Shown here piece by piece: positions 63,319-64,000 of a stretch of 64,000 bases of DNA. The stretch lies in the NCBI GenBank assembly GCA_963779845.1, contig CAVZZV010000001.1:682001-746000 (forward strand). Direction: 5' to 3'. Below the pieces are notes generated by a model that saw nothing but the letters and a program-made list of their open reading frames with translations, did no database searches and was not told where the DNA came from. The position numbers were made by a program, and so were the translations under genes. Source of the stretch: CAVZZV01 sp963779845. GTDB lineage: Bacteria > Bacteroidota > Bacteroidia > Bacteroidales > GCA-2748055. Every line of letters starts with the position of its first letter. The first letter of the stretch is position 1.

Positions 63319-64000
63319 ATGTATTCATCAACGGGCATTGACGCTACAAGTTTTACGGGCAAAGTGGATACCGCTTTTCTGGTGACCTTCGGGGTAATTT
63401 TTTTCTTCCTGATATCCCTGACTGCCCTAATGATTTACTTCATTATAAAATATAACCGGAAAAAACATCCGGTGGCCGGTCATGCTTCAGGAAGCATGAA
63501 ACTGGAGATTATATGGACTGTGGTCCCCACTATTTTGGTCCTCGTGCTTTTCTATTTTGGCTGGGCGGGATGGAAACCTATGAAAACCCCTCCGGAAGGG
63601 GCACGACGAATTACAAGCACGGCAAGGATGTGGAGTTTTTCCTTTAAGTATGAAAATGGTAAAGTTTCCGACAAATTGGTGATCCCGGTGAATGAGCCTG
63701 TCATTATTGACCTTGAGAGTGTTGATGTTCTCCACAGTCTTTTTATACCGGCTTTCAGGGTTAAGGAAGATATGGTGCCTGGAATTCCAAAGCAGATGTG
63801 GTTCAGTCCCACAGCCCCGGGAAAATACCATATCTTTTGCGCCGAATATTGCGGGCTAAGGCATTCCTACATGGAGTCGAGTGTCGAAGTTCTCTCCCCG
63901 GAAGAATTTAATGAATGGTATACCGACACTACTGCTGCTGTTGTTACCGGCCTCGCCACTGAAAACACTGTTGGCGATCAGGGATTTTCCATATTGCAAA
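63319..64000 (+). CDS. Cytochrome c oxidase subunit II, possibly fused to cytochrome c (truncated by window)
   Basis: 227 codons visible, open to the window end. It has an N-terminal stretch with no classical signal, two helices (about 18-43 and 63-82) and the CuA domain with all ligands: H139, C174, E176, C178, H182 and M185 (in CAEYCGLRHSYM). The frame continues past the CuA domain through TENTVGDQGFSILQ. This resembles the start of a C-terminal cytochrome c domain, as in caa3 oxidases, but the CxxCH motif is outside the window. Placement of coxII last in the operon is less common. Confidence 0.9.
   Translation, partial: MYSSTGIDATSFTGKVDTAFLVTFGVIFFFLISLTALMIYFIIKYNRKKHPVAGHASGSMKLEIIWTVVPTILVLVLFYFGWAGWKPMKTPPEGARRITSTARMWSFSFKYENGKVSDKLVIPVNEPVIIDLESVDVLHSLFIPAFRVKEDMVPGIPKQMWFSPTAPGKYHIFCAEYCGLRHSYMESSVEVLSPEEFNEWYTDTTAAVVTGLATENTVGDQGFSILQ

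Noticed and set aside
1..64000. CRISPR arrays, insertion sequences, integrases, restriction or defence genes
   Set aside because: No regularly spaced repeats, transposase or nuclease-methylase frames were found; the repeats seen are four copies of one short element.

Overview
The window is a stretch of a Bacteroidota (Bacteroidetes) chromosome. The evidence is two proteins with type IX secretion C-terminal sorting domains, promoters of the TTG / TAnnTTTG type read by the Bacteroidetes primary sigma factor, Bacteroidetes-restricted families (DUF4290, DUF4492, DUF5683), a second EF-G, and a str-S10-spc ribosomal cluster without tuf between fusA and rpsJ. Two terminal oxidases (an A2-type haem-copper oxidase and a cytochrome bd oxidase) indicate an organism that respires oxygen. 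I cannot place it below phylum or class. No transposase, integrase, CRISPR array, rRNA or tRNA was seen.

Layout. 1-13.3 kb, minus strand: one ribosomal protein run from rpsL to secY, with a promoter just upstream of rpsL. 13.7-16 kb: a divergent EF-G paralogue with degenerate GTPase motifs. 16-21.4 kb: two secreted T9SS cargo proteins on the minus strand; copies of a short intergenic repeat flank the larger one. 21.5-33.4 kb, plus strand: housekeeping genes (pcrA-type helicase, DUF4290, murA, a TlpA-like lipoprotein, grpE, dnaJ, a two-gene ABC exporter, Ppx/GppA, a sigma-54 activator without a DNA-binding domain). 33.4-43.5 kb: six polytopic membrane proteins plus a GT2 glycosyltransferase, probably for surface glycan or glycolipid synthesis. 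43.7-50.9 kb, minus strand: parA-parB-DUF5683-LysM transglycosylase-SGNH-MBOAT. 51.2-56.6 kb: lipid kinase, glutaminyl cyclotransferase lipoprotein, a small HAD protein, cysK, cysE, pssA. 56.6-59.7 kb, minus: DUF4492-cydA-cydB. 59.9-64 kb, plus: SCO1-coxI-coxIII-coxIV-coxII, with coxII cut by the window end.

Sequence quality matters here. rpsE, rplD, grpE and a membrane protein each carry one frame break, and dnaJ carries about nine small indels between 27758 and 28455. When reframed, each known protein is intact and well conserved, so I read these as sequence errors and not gene decay. The dnaJ cluster is the strongest anomaly in the window.

No wholly new multi-gene system stands out. The most interesting biology is the EF-G paralogue that has lost the catalytic His and other GTPase residues, MurA with Asp in place of the fosfomycin-target Cys, the sigma-54 activator that ends after its AAA+ domain, a possible peptidoglycan or glycan O-acetylation module (MBOAT + SGNH) downstream of a lytic transglycosylase and parAB, a 15-bp palindrome before grpE, and the repeat family around the T9SS gene.
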